In this document: one piece after another, positions 1-8,624 of the stretch | How positions within the stretch are numbered: the first letter of the stretch is position 1 | How the letters are laid out: every line of letters begins with the position of its first letter | Source: Coemansia sp. RSA 1804 | Lineage: Eukaryota; Kickxellomycota; Kickxellomycetes; Kickxellales; Kickxellaceae | Reading direction: 5' to 3' | Length of the DNA stretch: 18,773 nucleotides | Assembly: GCA_027578815.1 (NCBI GenBank) | Contig: JANBTH010000378.1 | Span: forward strand, 1 to 18,773 | Made by a program: the position numbers and the translations under genes | The notes under the pieces: model-generated | What the model saw: only the letters and a program-made list of their open reading frames with translations | Databases searched by the model: none | Told to the model about the DNA's origin: nothing

Positions 1-1
1 G

Positions 2-43
2 GCCAAGGCTCTCCAGGAGCTCGCTAACGGCCGCCTGCGATGA
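2..43 (+). CDS. 3' end of an unidentified gene (partial, cut by window edge)
   Basis: Reading from base 2, thirteen sense codons (AKALQELANGRLR) run to a TGA at 41-43. Codon choice (GCC, AAG, CTC, CAG, GAG, AAC, GGC, CGC) resembles the strongly biased TPI gene downstream rather than the flanking AT/purine-rich DNA. This suggests the tail of a well-expressed plus-strand gene. The fragment is too short to assign a family, and a chance open stretch is possible. Confidence 0.4.
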   Translation, partial: AKALQELANGRLR

Positions 44-865
44 ATCGGCGAGGAGAAGAGCCGAAATACCACACATGTTCGCTATGAAAAAACAAAGAGC
101 AGGTTACCGATTCCCAGAATAAAAAAGAAGAGAAAAGCACAAGTAAGGGTGTGGGTGGGCTGATCTTGGCAAGAACAATGTACAGCAGCCGCAGAGCCTT
201 CTTTGTTTTAGCTTACGAAGGGAAAACCGAGTATTATTAGGCGTGAGGTGTGCTAGTGTCTACAAAAGGCAAGAAAAAAGGAGCTATGAAGGAAAGAAAG
301 AGCAGACAAGGACGGATTCACCACTGTCGCCACTGCTGCTGTGCCATTTCGCTCTCCCTCTCCTCCAATCTTTGCCAAGCCAGCTCCATGCGCAAGACTT
401 TTTTCTCTGAGCACTGATAAAAACGAGCATTCTCCTTTTTTTCCGGGTCTGCTGTTGCTTGTGTGAAACGCAGAATCCAACAAATAAAGGCCACTGCAAA
501 AAAAAAAAGCAAGAAAAAAACATCGACTGGCTTGATTATCTCCGTTCTGATCAGAAAATGCGATGATCACCAACGGCGTGATCGTGAATTGGCCAAACAA
601 AGCAACACCACCACGGATCAGGGCTTTTCTCTTCGGTCTTTCCCCCCTCCCCCAAAAAAAAAACGAGATTCCTCAAGCCCAGATAACGAGACGATAGCGT
701 CCACGGATGTCCCACTTTCTCTTTCTCTTCTTTTGAATGCCACTATTCCGACCTCACCAAGCACTATTCCGCCTCTTTGCTTACCTTAATTGCACACTGT
801 CTGCTCACCGCGGTCCACCTCGCCTTTTATCTAACCTCTACTGTAGCATACAACGGCACTCGAAG
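44..865. other. Intergenic region and promoter/5' UTR of TPI1
   Basis: No convincing gene is seen. The stretch holds purine-rich DNA around 255-310, a C-run followed by an A-run at about 641-663, and a pyrimidine tract (CTTTCTCTTTCTCTTC type) at about 714-734, just before the first in-frame ATG at 737. Open frames here on either strand are low-complexity and look like nothing known. An in-frame, stop-free 43-codon stretch (737-865) immediately precedes the canonical TPI start and is discussed as a finding. Confidence 0.6.
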
Positions 866-1615
866 ATGACTCGCACTTTCTGGGTTGGCGGCAACTGGAA
901 GATGAACGGCACCATTGCCTCCATCAAGGACCTTGTTGGCCAGTTCAACGCCGGCAGCTCCCCCTCTGACGTTGAGGTTGTTATCGGTGCTCCCTATGTG
1001 TACATTCCTCTGCTGGCCGACACGCTGCGCAAGGACTGGGCTGTTGCTGGCGAGAACTGCTATGTCATGCACAGCGGTGCGTTTACGGGCGAGATCAGCC
1101 CCGAGATGCTCGCCGACGTTGGTGCCAAGTGGGTCATTCTGGGCCACTCCGAGCGCCGCACCATTCTCAAAGAGTCCGACGACTTCACTGCAGAGAAGGC
1201 TGCCAAGGCTCTCGAGTCTGGACTCAAGGTCGTGCTTTGCGTTGGTGAGCTCCTGGAGGAGCGCCAGGCAGGCACCACCCAGGCCGTTGTCAACCGCCAG
1301 CTCGACGCTGTCATCAAGGTTGTCAAGGAGTCCGACTGGGCCAACATTGTCGTTGCCTACGAGCCTGTCTGGGCTATTGGCACTGGTAAGGTTGCCACGC
1401 CCGCCCAGGCCCAGGAGGTTCATGCTGCCATCCGCAAGTATCTGGAGACGTCTGTTTCGCCCAAGGTTGCCGGAGAGACCCGTATTGCCTATGGCGGCTC
1501 CGTCGGTGCCAAGAACTGCAAAGAGATTTCCCAGCAGCCAGACGTCGATGGCTTCCTTGTCGGCGGTGCCTCTCTCAAGCCCGAGTTCCTTGAAATCATC
1601 GGCGCCACCCAGTGA
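866..1615 (+). CDS. TPI1: Triosephosphate isomerase
   Basis: Interconverts dihydroxyacetone phosphate and glyceraldehyde 3-phosphate in glycolysis, normally in the cytosol as a homodimer. The 249-residue product is full length for the family and intronless. Visible active-site elements are Asn10 and Lys12 in VGGNWKMNG, His94 in GHSERR, the catalytic Glu166 in AYEPVWAIGTGK with the flexible loop 6 following it, and the phosphate-binding segments AYGGSV (about 208-213) and LVGGASL (231-237). I chose the ATG at 866 because the protein then begins exactly where TPI normally does and the ATG has A at -3. The frame stays open upstream to another ATG at 737, which would add 43 residues. Strong codon bias (GGC, AAG, CTC, GTT, GAG) fits high expression. 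The gene is convergent with the WBP4-like gene, 197 bp away. Confidence 0.98.
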   Translation: MTRTFWVGGNWKMNGTIASIKDLVGQFNAGSSPSDVEVVIGAPYVYIPLLADTLRKDWAVAGENCYVMHSGAFTGEISPEMLADVGAKWVILGHSERRTILKESDDFTAEKAAKALESGLKVVLCVGELLEERQAGTTQAVVNRQLDAVIKVVKESDWANIVVAYEPVWAIGTGKVATPAQAQEVHAAIRKYLETSVSPKVAGETRIAYGGSVGAKNCKEISQQPDVDGFLVGGASLKPEFLEIIGATQ

Positions 1616-1812
1616 TTTGTGAATTGCAAGGCAGTGCATATTGGTTTTTATTACCTGCACCACTGTTTGGGGGATGTTTCTCTTCTTCTCATTTTTGTTG
1701 ACCAGTCATGCCTTGTGCACGGCAAGGATGTTACCCAGTCATAATACATATTATTGTTCAAACAGGTGCTTAAAAGGCTTTCGGACATCCGCTGGCAATC
1801 AATGGCGTACTC

Positions 1813-2789
1813 CTAGGATTTCTTTTGCTGTTTTCGAGAAGACGTCCTGTTGCCTGCAGCTCTCCTCTTCTTGAATAGGCCTTTGGATGCCTCAGCGCTC
1901 TCGTCCGTGCCGTTGTTTTGACGAGCATCAACATTTGGAATATCGGCAGAGCGTCCGCCTGTGAATGTGTCGCCAATCACCTTCTCTTTGATATCAAAGT
2001 CTGTCAGCTTATAGCCATGGTCATGGTCCTCGTCGTCTAGAAGCTCTGCACCACGCAGATCCAAACTGCTTTGTCCGTCAGGCGGTCTCCTATCAGCTCC
2101 AGCTCCAGCTCCAGTGCCTCGTGTACTGTTCGAACCAGCAGAGGCTAATGGCATCTGTGAATGGCCCTCCTTGTTATAGCCCTCGCCATTGCCATCTCCA
2201 CCCGCAACATCATCTTCATCGGCATTATCGTCCTCAACCACCTCCCATGCGCCAACAACGCCCACGTCCGCCGGACGGCCCTCCTGAGACGGCTTGCCGG
2301 TATTGTCAGCATCATCAACAACATTGTGCACAGACATTTCAGTATTATTTTCTGAGTGATCAATGCTAGCAGCAGGTTCTGTGAATGGCATATTGCTATA
2401 GGCAACATCGTTCATTTCCTCTCTGTAGCTCGCTTCTGCGGCCTTCTCAATCTTCTCAAGCTGCGATGCAAGCCGTTGCTCCTCGTGCTTCTTTGCCTCT
2501 GTGTCTTTAGATATCTGCCGCAAGTACTTTTGGACATTGGCCTTGTGTTTTGTTCCAGACTCGTGAATGCTTCGGCTCTACATGCTTAGCAGCAACAGAT
2601 GGAAAGAAAGGAAAATCAGCTGGGAGTAGAAGAAAGGCATCGAATGTGCTGTTGCTTGTGGAGCCAGGACTTGGATTTTCTGTGTGTGCTTACAGATCGG
2701 TTGTCAAAGACGTAGATGCGGCAGTACTGGCACCAGTATTTGTTGTTGCGATCCCATGGCGCCTTCCTTTGGTGCGATGCTGAAGACAT
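1813..2789 (-). CDS. WBP4: WBP4/FBP21-like U1-type zinc-finger splicing factor (two exons)
   Basis: Predicted spliceosome-associated nuclear protein of 286 residues from exon 1 (2694-2789, 32 codons) and exon 2 (1813-2577). The N-terminus is a U1-like/matrin zinc finger: Cys20 and Cys23 in YWCQYC, then DNRS, His37 and His43 in HESGTKHKANV. This matches the C-x2-C...H-x5-H layout and the DNRxSxxxHExGxxHKxNV pattern of the WBP4 family. A charged, Ala/Glu/Lys-rich coiled segment follows (about residues 50-85). Next come an acidic, low-complexity middle with a GAWEVVED motif, and a basic tail with LFKKRR, a feature I associate with WBP4 C-termini. No WW domain is present, although animal WBP4 has two. 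The start at 2789 is the first ATG before the finger. The gene is divergent from the oxidoreductase gene. The finger assignment is firm; the orthology is inferred. Confidence 0.8.
2578..2693 (-). other. Phase-0 intron in the WBP4-like gene
   Basis: 116 nt on the minus strand, beginning GTAAGC and ending CATGTAG, with a possible branch sequence (TGCTAAG) very close to the acceptor. Removing it joins codon Ser32 to AGC and restores a continuous zinc finger with correct family spacing between the second Cys and first His. The unspliced frame has stops. Confidence 0.82.
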
Positions 2790-3314
2790 CTTAACGCGGA
2801 GTGGATTGACTAGTTAGTAGGTTGGTTTACTTTGCTGGTTTAATTCGATTTCGCGACCGCAGAACCAAGCGTTCTTTCATTTTCCTGTCCCATGGCTCAT
2901 ACAGAAGCTTCAACGTTTTGTATGGCTTGCGCACGTGAGCTTTCTCAGCTTTTCCTTGTGGACGGAAATGGGTTGAATGGAATCGCGGTTCATTGGCCCT
3001 CTTCTCAAGCCCTGAAATTTGGTGATTACAAGCACTTTCTACTCTCTAATTTTTGTACTGCATTGCGCCGGTTTCCTCCTTGTTTCCCCACACCTTTTCT
3101 CCTATCTCTATTTTTATTAGCACCAATATAATTTAAATTCACAAGCAAATCCTCCCTACACGATATTATCTACCGCTGCTACCACTACTCTTTATTTGTT
3201 ATTGAGTGCTATCTTCCGACGTCTATCGGCTCCGTTTCAGTATAGCCAAGGGCACTTCGTAGAACTAGCAATAAGAGGCGGCATCAGCGTGGAAAAGCCT
3301 TTAGATAGGAAGAC
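2790..3314. promoter_or_regulatory. Shared divergent intergenic region (WBP4-like / TDA3-like)
   Basis: 525 bp between two divergent start codons. No gene is seen; a 79-codon open frame at 2892-3131 resembles nothing known. On the plus strand, 3060-3120 is pyrimidine-rich (CCTCCTTGTTTCCCC, TTTTCTCCTATCTC), as upstream of most other genes here. The region probably holds both promoters; no specific factor site can be named. Confidence 0.5.
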
Positions 3315-4835
3315 ATGGCGAGCAATAGCAGCAGCATGGGCAAGGGCAAGATAAGCGAGGATCGGGAGACAATCATTATCATCGGCGCAGGGGTAGTCGG
3401 TGTGTCGACGGCATACTTCACAGTAAAGCAGCTAAGCGAAAAGTACGCAGACAGCGCCAGGCGGCCACGCGTGGTCCTCGTCGAGCAGTGCGAGCCCGGA
3501 TGCAGCGCGTCAGGAAAGTCGGGCGGGTTTTTGGCACGGCAGTGGTCGGACGGCACAGACACCGAGCAGCTGGCGCAGTTCAGCTACGACTTGCACGCAA
3601 AGCTGGCACTTGAGCACAACGGCAAGGAGCGGTGGGGCTACCGGCCACTGGACACATTCTGCGCAGAGATCGACCGTATCCCCGTCAGACTAGCAAAGCA
3701 GCACAAGGCCTCGCACCAGCGGTCGGAAGCCGAGTCGGTAGTCACCTCTATTGAGGTCATTGCACCGCGCACACACCGCGTATCGCCGGCCACCACACTG
3801 GAGTACTCGCGTGCCGAAACGTCAGACGATGACCTGCAGCAGATAAGCACACATGCCTCGATCCCCGTGCCCGACGTTGGCTCCGTCAAGGCTGTTCCGC
3901 CCGAGACCGTTCCGTGGCTGCACACAAGCGTCCTCACAAAGCTCCACCAAGTAGGCAACAATAAGAACACTGCGCAGGTTGACCCGCTCAAGCTCACGCG
4001 CGTGCTGCTTGCCGAGGCCAAGGCTCGTGGTCTGGAGACTGTCCGCGCCAAGGTCATCGATATCTGCGAAACCACGTATCGCCCGCCAATCATCGAGTTC
4101 TCGGTTGACAACTACCAGAGCAAAAAGGAGCCACTGCCTGATCTTCTCGATATCAGAGGGCTGTCAATGGCCGTGCAGGGCAGCGGGCCGATGGATGTGA
4201 GCACAAATAAGCCGTATATCGTGCTTCTTGACCAGGGGACCGACATTCCGGCAGACAAGGTAGTTGTGGCGTGTGGCGCGTGGGCTACATCGTGCCTGCG
4301 GTGGGAGGCCTTCCGAGATGTCTCTGCAAGCCAGATCCCCATCCAGGGCCTGCGCGTGCACTATCTGCTGGCAAAGCCAAAGGCGCCGATCCCAGCACAG
4401 GCGGTCTTTGCCGAGATCAATGGCACCGTGTACAGCGGCGAGGATGCCATTGAAATATATCCTCGTCCAGACGGCTCGGTGTTTGTGTGCGGCGAAGCGC
4501 TTGATGATCCGGAGATGCCACCGCACAACCCATTTGAGCCGGTGTATAGCAAGCGTGCGACTGGGCGTCTGAAGCAGATAGTCAGCGATGTGAGTCCAGC
4601 GCTGTCGTTTGACGTTATACAATACGGCCTTGCGTGCCATCTTCCGGTGCATGCTAGAGGGATCCCCGTGATATCAAAAGTGCCTTCGTCAAAGGGATTG
4701 TATATTGCGGCTGGCCATGGATGCTGGGGCATCTTGAATGGCCCAGCAACCGGGATGGCTGTATCGGAGCTTTTGCTTAATGGCGAAAGCACCACCCTTG
4801 ATCTGTCTAACTTTAGACTCGACAGATGGGCTTAG
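3315..4835 (+). CDS. TDA3: FAD-dependent oxidoreductase, DAO superfamily (TDA3-like)
   Basis: Predicted 506-residue flavoenzyme of the D-amino-acid oxidase/glycine oxidase fold. The dinucleotide-binding motif GAGVVG sits at residues 24-29 after a hydrophobic strand (TIIIIGAG). The acidic end of the second strand is Glu57 in VVLVEQ, followed by the ASGKSGGFLA segment (65-74) that contacts FAD in this family. A second FAD strand reads DKVVVACGAWA. The C-terminal signature GLYIAAGHGCWGILNGPATG fits the family. SGKSGGFLA, AQVDPLKLTRVLL and the HGCWGILNGPATG ending resemble fungal TDA3, implicated in retrograde endosome transport; its substrate is unknown to me. Residues about 130-195 look like a weakly conserved insertion. 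The start has a good context (GACATGG); Met8 is an alternative. No signal peptide is evident. The gene is GC-rich and intronless. Confidence 0.85.
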   Translation: MASNSSSMGKGKISEDRETIIIIGAGVVGVSTAYFTVKQLSEKYADSARRPRVVLVEQCEPGCSASGKSGGFLARQWSDGTDTEQLAQFSYDLHAKLALEHNGKERWGYRPLDTFCAEIDRIPVRLAKQHKASHQRSEAESVVTSIEVIAPRTHRVSPATTLEYSRAETSDDDLQQISTHASIPVPDVGSVKAVPPETVPWLHTSVLTKLHQVGNNKNTAQVDPLKLTRVLLAEAKARGLETVRAKVIDICETTYRPPIIEFSVDNYQSKKEPLPDLLDIRGLSMAVQGSGPMDVSTNKPYIVLLDQGTDIPADKVVVACGAWATSCLRWEAFRDVSASQIPIQGLRVHYLLAKPKAPIPAQAVFAEINGTVYSGEDAIEIYPRPDGSVFVCGEALDDPEMPPHNPFEPVYSKRATGRLKQIVSDVSPALSFDVIQYGLACHLPVHARGIPVISKVPSSKGLYIAAGHGCWGILNGPATGMAVSELLLNGESTTLDLSNFRLDRWA

Positions 4836-5126
4836 GCAGTGCCACCCACCTAGCTTATGCGTGGGGTTCAATGAACGCTATACGTTGTTGTGGTCTGTAG
4901 CATTTGCCCTTTTTCTTTTTAATATGCTATTACCATATAACAACAACAAGGAGGGATAAAATGCATTTTTTGTCAACTTTGCTGACCAAACAAGAAAATG
5001 GCGAGAATGGGGGCTCTGTACAGCGAATAGAAAAGCAATTCTATCTCTTGCGGAGGGTCTGACTGCAGCGTGTAAGCGCCAAGATGGGGGGATAATGAGA
5101 GGAGAATAAGATGATCTATGAAAAGT

Positions 5127-6776
5127 TCAAACACGAGCACCGGATGCCGAGCCATATCTCGCCTGTATCTCGCTCCGAATATTGTGCGCCTGGCTAACTA
5201 TACGGCTGATATTCATTCTAGGCAGTCTGAGAAGCATTGATCTAATCTCAGACTGCTCAAGGTCTTCAAGAGAGTCCTTCAAGTGTTGCAGAATGGCCAG
5301 ACAGACAAAGGGATGAAAGTCAATAAAGTCTGGCAATGAGAAATAAACATCCCAAAGACCAAGCACATTGGCAGTAGGCAGCTCTTTGGCAAGCAGGAAG
5401 CGTAGCCACGAGGAAGCCCACTCGCTGACATCCAGCTCCTCATCTTCGAAATAGTTGTAGAGTTCGGGCAAGAGTGTCCGAAAGTACGAGAGGAACTGAG
5501 CAACCCTCTTGTTGGTGCTGGCATCGAGACCAGGTTCGTACAGGATGTTGAGTAGGCGCTCAAAGCAGCTGTACACATCAAACTCGGACTTCATTGTGAT
5601 TACAAACGGCGCACACACCTGCACAAGCACTGGCGAATACTCAATGTTGTTGTTGCAGTTGAGATAGGCGCATATGACCGCCTCGAAGATGGCTGGAGAC
5701 GAGTGCGGGTCTAGCATGTTCTCCTTCTTCGTGCGCAACAGGTAGCGGTTGACCTCGCCACGCATGCGCTTGCTGGTCTCAACATTCTCCTTGTCTATCT
5801 CTCTGTACGACTCGGAGCGTGCGCGGCGCTGTGTAAGCTCGTTCGATCTGTCTGGCTTTTCAACGCCCAGTAGAAACTTCCATACCTCCTATGCGATCAA
5901 CGAGAAAAAAAAACAGCTGTTCTTTGGTGTCCATGGTTTAGAGGCCATTGCGGATATATAGGACCAAACCCGAATAAAACATACGTATGCATGCAGATGG
6001 CAGGATATAAACAGGTAGTGGAAGCGAAACACGCAACACTTGCCAAAACCATGCTGGAATTTGCCTGCGCACGAGAGACAAAAAAATCCGAAAGCAAGAT
6101 AACGCAAATCTGCCCAGATGCATGTGCCTATTGTGGTGGTGCAGTATATGGTGCACAACCACGGCAAGCGGTCACTATTGCATAGACATTGCCTGCACGT
6201 CCTCCCCCCAATCGTCTGCCCGATACAACACCAGCACTAGCAGCAGGCAAAAGATGCACTTGCCATCCAAACATCGCATGGATGCCACCTCGCAAGCCCA
6301 GAGAATGGCGAGACAAGAAAAAGAACACATTCACAAGCATTGCGCAAAACACGACAGCATCAGCATCAGCATCAGCAGCAGGCAGAGGAAACAACAATCC
6401 GTCAGGGCAGCCATAGAGAGCAAAGATAAGGTGACAAGGCTGGACGTAAGATGGCAGGGGCTGGAGAGATGGAAGAGAAGAGACGCAATGGCCGTCGCAA
6501 GCACCACGACAGGTAGGCAGGAGCTCAAACAGGCAAGATGCCACTGTTCACGGGCCGCAGAAAGCGGCTTTAGTTGTAGACAACTATTCTTACCCCGCGA
6601 ATTTCGTCTGGAATTCCATGGCGCGCGTATTTGCGCAGTCTGTTTACGTCGACAAAAACCTCTGACTCAAGCACCTGGTCAAAGTCCTCCCGCAGCAACG
6701 CCGAGTGCAGGGGCGGCGATGTGCGGCGACGGCTGGGGCTGCTGCTGGACGACGACAGCGGCGGACTCGAGGCCAT
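5127..6776 (-). CDS. TBC (Rab-GAP-like) domain protein, two exons
   Basis: The 314-residue product joins exon 1 (6594-6776, 61 codons) to exon 2 (5127-5888, 253 codons). A Ser/Pro/Arg-rich N-terminus (1-25) precedes RKYARHGIPDEIRG and, across the splice, EVWKFLLGV: the start of a TBC domain. Later landmarks are IFEAVICAYL (about 128-137), FERLLNILY, PELYNYFEDEELD (202-214), EWASSWLRFLLAKELP (217-232) and LGLWDVYFS (237-245). TBC proteins normally stimulate Rab GTPases with an Arg finger (IxxDxxR) and a Gln finger (YxQ). Here the first looks like MRGEVNR (103-109, Arg kept, Asp to Glu), and the second is YSP (145-147), so Gln is lost. The substrate Rab is unknown. Exon 1 could start further upstream in an open but low-complexity frame; ATG 6776 is preferred. 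Convergent with the oxidoreductase gene, 291 bp between stops. Confidence 0.87.
5889..6593 (-). other. 705-nt phase-0 intron in the TBC gene
   Basis: On the minus strand the donor is GTAAGA after codon Gly61, and the acceptor is CGCATAG preceded by a run of nine T. Joining gives HGIPDEIRG-EVWKFLLGV, a contiguous TBC start, so no missing exon is needed. An in-frame TAG directly before exon 2 shows that exon 2 cannot extend. The intron contains a short CAGCAT repeat and no recognisable nested gene. It is five to six times longer than the other introns seen here. Confidence 0.85.
6355..6379 (+). repeat. CAGCAT/CAGCAG microsatellite inside the TBC intron
   Basis: Three tandem CAGCAT units (6355-6372) run into CAGCAG. 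It lies wholly within the TBC intron, so it does not affect protein. Confidence 0.8.
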
Positions 6777-7728
6777 TTGGGAAGAAGCCGGAGACGTTGT
6801 GACCGGCTGGCTGGCTGACCCACTGGCTAGCTGTGTATGTGCTGTAGAAAAATGTGTGTAGACACTGGTGGGGAAGTGAAGCCTAAACCATGAAGACCAA
6901 CGCCTGACGTATGACAGAACCCGGGAGAGCCGGAAGACGGATAAGCCAGAGCAGTCAAAGAGAGAGCGAGAGCGAGAGCGTACGCACACCGAGAGGCGGC
7001 AGACAGGCAGACGGTAGAGAGAAGAGGGGTGAAATGGCAGAAGGAGGGGGGAGCGCAGCAATAAGAAGATAAAAAAGGAAAAGAAAAAGAAAAAGAAGAC
7101 GCTGAAGCAGCCAGAGAGTTTGGTCGGGGGCGGGAACCAGGGAGAGGAAGAGCCTAGAGACAGGTCGCACAGCCAAAGCCAAAGCCAAAGCAGAAGCAGC
7201 AGAATAAGAAAAAAAAGGCAGGCTCAATGCTGAGAGACTTGAAAAACATTTCCGCGAAATGATAAACTTTTCCCGTACCCATGCATAGACAAGCAGATTG
7301 GCGCGTGCGGCTAATTGGCCGGAGCTGAAAGGCGGCCGTTGGCCGAGCCGGCGCGCACCATCTAGGCCGCCAGCGCCTACATCTTGGCGTCTGGATCCAG
7401 ACATGCCATGCGACGTGATCTGCAAAGCACGGCAGCCCTACTAGAAAGAAAAAAGGGCACAGCCCGGACTCGGCCACTTGCTATTGCAACACACTTGCTG
7501 TTACTCTATTGTTGGAGACGTCAGGCCACTCTCACCCTGCGTGTTGCAGTGCCATAACCGCCAGCCCTTCGTTCACGCCTACTGTGGTTGGCAAGCGCCG
7601 CGAAGCCTGATCCGTTGCCACTGCTGGCTCCAGCGTTCGGCTTCTCCGCGTCTCCCTCCGGTTCTTTGTTCAGCTCACCATTCAAGCGCAATCTGCATCT
7701 AAATCGCATACTCGCCCTTCTCTCCCCG
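6777..7728. promoter_or_regulatory. Shared divergent region (TBC gene / IMP2)
   Basis: About 950 bp between two divergent starts; no convincing gene. The plus strand at about 6955-7230 is strongly purine-rich, so it is pyrimidine-rich in the sense of the TBC gene and probably its 5' UTR/promoter. It holds GAGAGC repeats (about 6958-6980), a GGAAAAGAAAAAGA tract near 7078-7101 and GCCAAA repeats (7172-7191). Immediately before IMP2 (about 7620-7728) the plus strand is itself C/T-rich. Long open frames here are low-complexity and look like by-products of the stop-poor composition. Confidence 0.5.
7172..7191 (+). repeat. GCCAAA tandem repeat
   Basis: Three GCCAAA units plus a partial one, within the purine-rich shared promoter region. 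Too short to be more than a simple repeat. Confidence 0.7.
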
Positions 7729-8277
7729 ATGAGTGCAGCTGCACACGGGCTCTCGCGTCTCCAGATAGCCATGCGCACGGCGGGGCTTGCTTCCGTGGCT
7801 ATTTTTCTGAACGACAACATCGTGTCGCTGCAGATGATCACAGGTCGCTCGATGCAGCCAGCGCTCAATCCAGACTCAAACCACCTCTGGCGCGACGTTG
7901 TGGTGATGGACAGGTGTGTGCAAGGGCTACTGAGCACGCAGCGTCTGGAGCGCGGTGACATTGTGGCCTTTGTCTCGCCATTCAATCCGGAGCGTGTTGT
8001 GATCAAGCGCATCATCGGCCTCCCACACGACTGCGTTGTTCCACACACCAACCCGCAAGCGTTTGTACGCATCCCCAAGGGCCACTGCTGGGTTGAGGGC
8101 GACGAGTCCTTCCACAGCAATGACAGCAACACGTTTGGCCCGCTACCAATGGCGCTGATCAAGTCCCGGGCTGTTGCGCCGGTCTGGCCGCCATGGCGCT
8201 TTGCCAACCGCCTGTCTGGCATGCCTGACTGGAAAAAGAAGCGTGTGTATGCCAATGGCACGACCCCACTTCGTTGA
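7729..8277 (+). CDS. IMP2: Mitochondrial inner membrane protease subunit 2 (signal peptidase S26 family)
   Basis: Predicted 182-residue catalytic subunit of the inner membrane peptidase, which removes sorting signals from proteins on the intermembrane-space side of the mitochondrial inner membrane. A hydrophobic N-terminal anchor (about residues 17-38) is followed by the catalytic Ser41 in GRSMQPALNP. The general-base Lys93 lies in VVIKRIIGLPHD, and the family box GDESFHSNDSNTFGP (124-138) comes before PLPMALIKSRA. The length suits the IMP2/IMMP2L branch, and NPERVVIKRIIGL also fits that branch better than IMP1. The ATG at 7729 is chosen because it sits just ahead of the anchor; the frame is open upstream but has no ATG. 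The gene is intronless, and a poly(A)-type signal follows 63 bp after the stop. Confidence 0.93.
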   Translation: MSAAAHGLSRLQIAMRTAGLASVAIFLNDNIVSLQMITGRSMQPALNPDSNHLWRDVVVMDRCVQGLLSTQRLERGDIVAFVSPFNPERVVIKRIIGLPHDCVVPHTNPQAFVRIPKGHCWVEGDESFHSNDSNTFGPLPMALIKSRAVAPVWPPWRFANRLSGMPDWKKKRVYANGTTPLR

Positions 8278-8624
8278 TTGCCACGCCTGGCATTGTCGCT
8301 ACGGCTGGCAATGGCCAAGGTCCTTCCTTTGTTCGGTGTAATAAAAAAGCATATCCCGAATTCTTAGCTTTGGACTTTCTTTGCTGGTAATCATGATCTC
8401 TGCGGTGATCCAGACTAGAAAAGCCGAAATTTCTAAAACCGTATTGTGCCTTTGTATTTCTCCTTCACACTTTTTTGCTTTTGCTATTAATTTTTAGGCA
8501 CCTTTTCTGTTTTGAAACTGCAGACTCATTCTGCTCTTTTTGTTTTTTTTTCTGATAGACCCAGTTTATTACTGAAATTGTCTTTGGTCTGCCGTCACTA
8601 GGACGAATTCACAAATACCTGAAA
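8278..8624. other. IMP2 3' region and KHDC4-like promoter/5' UTR
   Basis: No gene is seen. The AATAAA for IMP2 is near the left end. From about 8450 to 8570 the plus strand is T/C-rich (runs such as TTTTTGTTTTTTTTTCTG), as expected upstream of a gene in this genome. Confidence 0.55.
8340..8345 (+). terminator. Poly(A) signal AATAAA for IMP2
   Basis: A canonical AATAAA hexamer on the sense strand 63 bp after the IMP2 stop codon, followed by T-rich DNA. Position and sequence suit a 3' processing signal. Confidence 0.6.

Noticed and set aside
827..1663. Long minus-strand open frame antisense to TPI
   Set aside because: It is the mirror of a highly codon-biased gene. Its translation is a Leu/Gly/Asn-rich shadow with no family features.
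6122..6802. 226-codon plus-strand open frame across the TBC intron and first exon
   Set aside because: Low-complexity translation with no domain. It overlaps a well-supported exon on the other strand, and the splice model explains the region better.
6777..7061. Upstream extension of TBC exon 1 to an ATG at 7061
   Set aside because: The added sequence is Ser/Arg/Leu-rich translation of a pyrimidine-rich tract and looks like 5' UTR. The ATG at 6776 directly precedes the conserved part.
7588..7728. 47-codon upstream extension of IMP2
   Set aside because: It begins with TTG and contains no ATG. The ATG at 7729 gives a protein of normal family length starting just before the membrane anchor.
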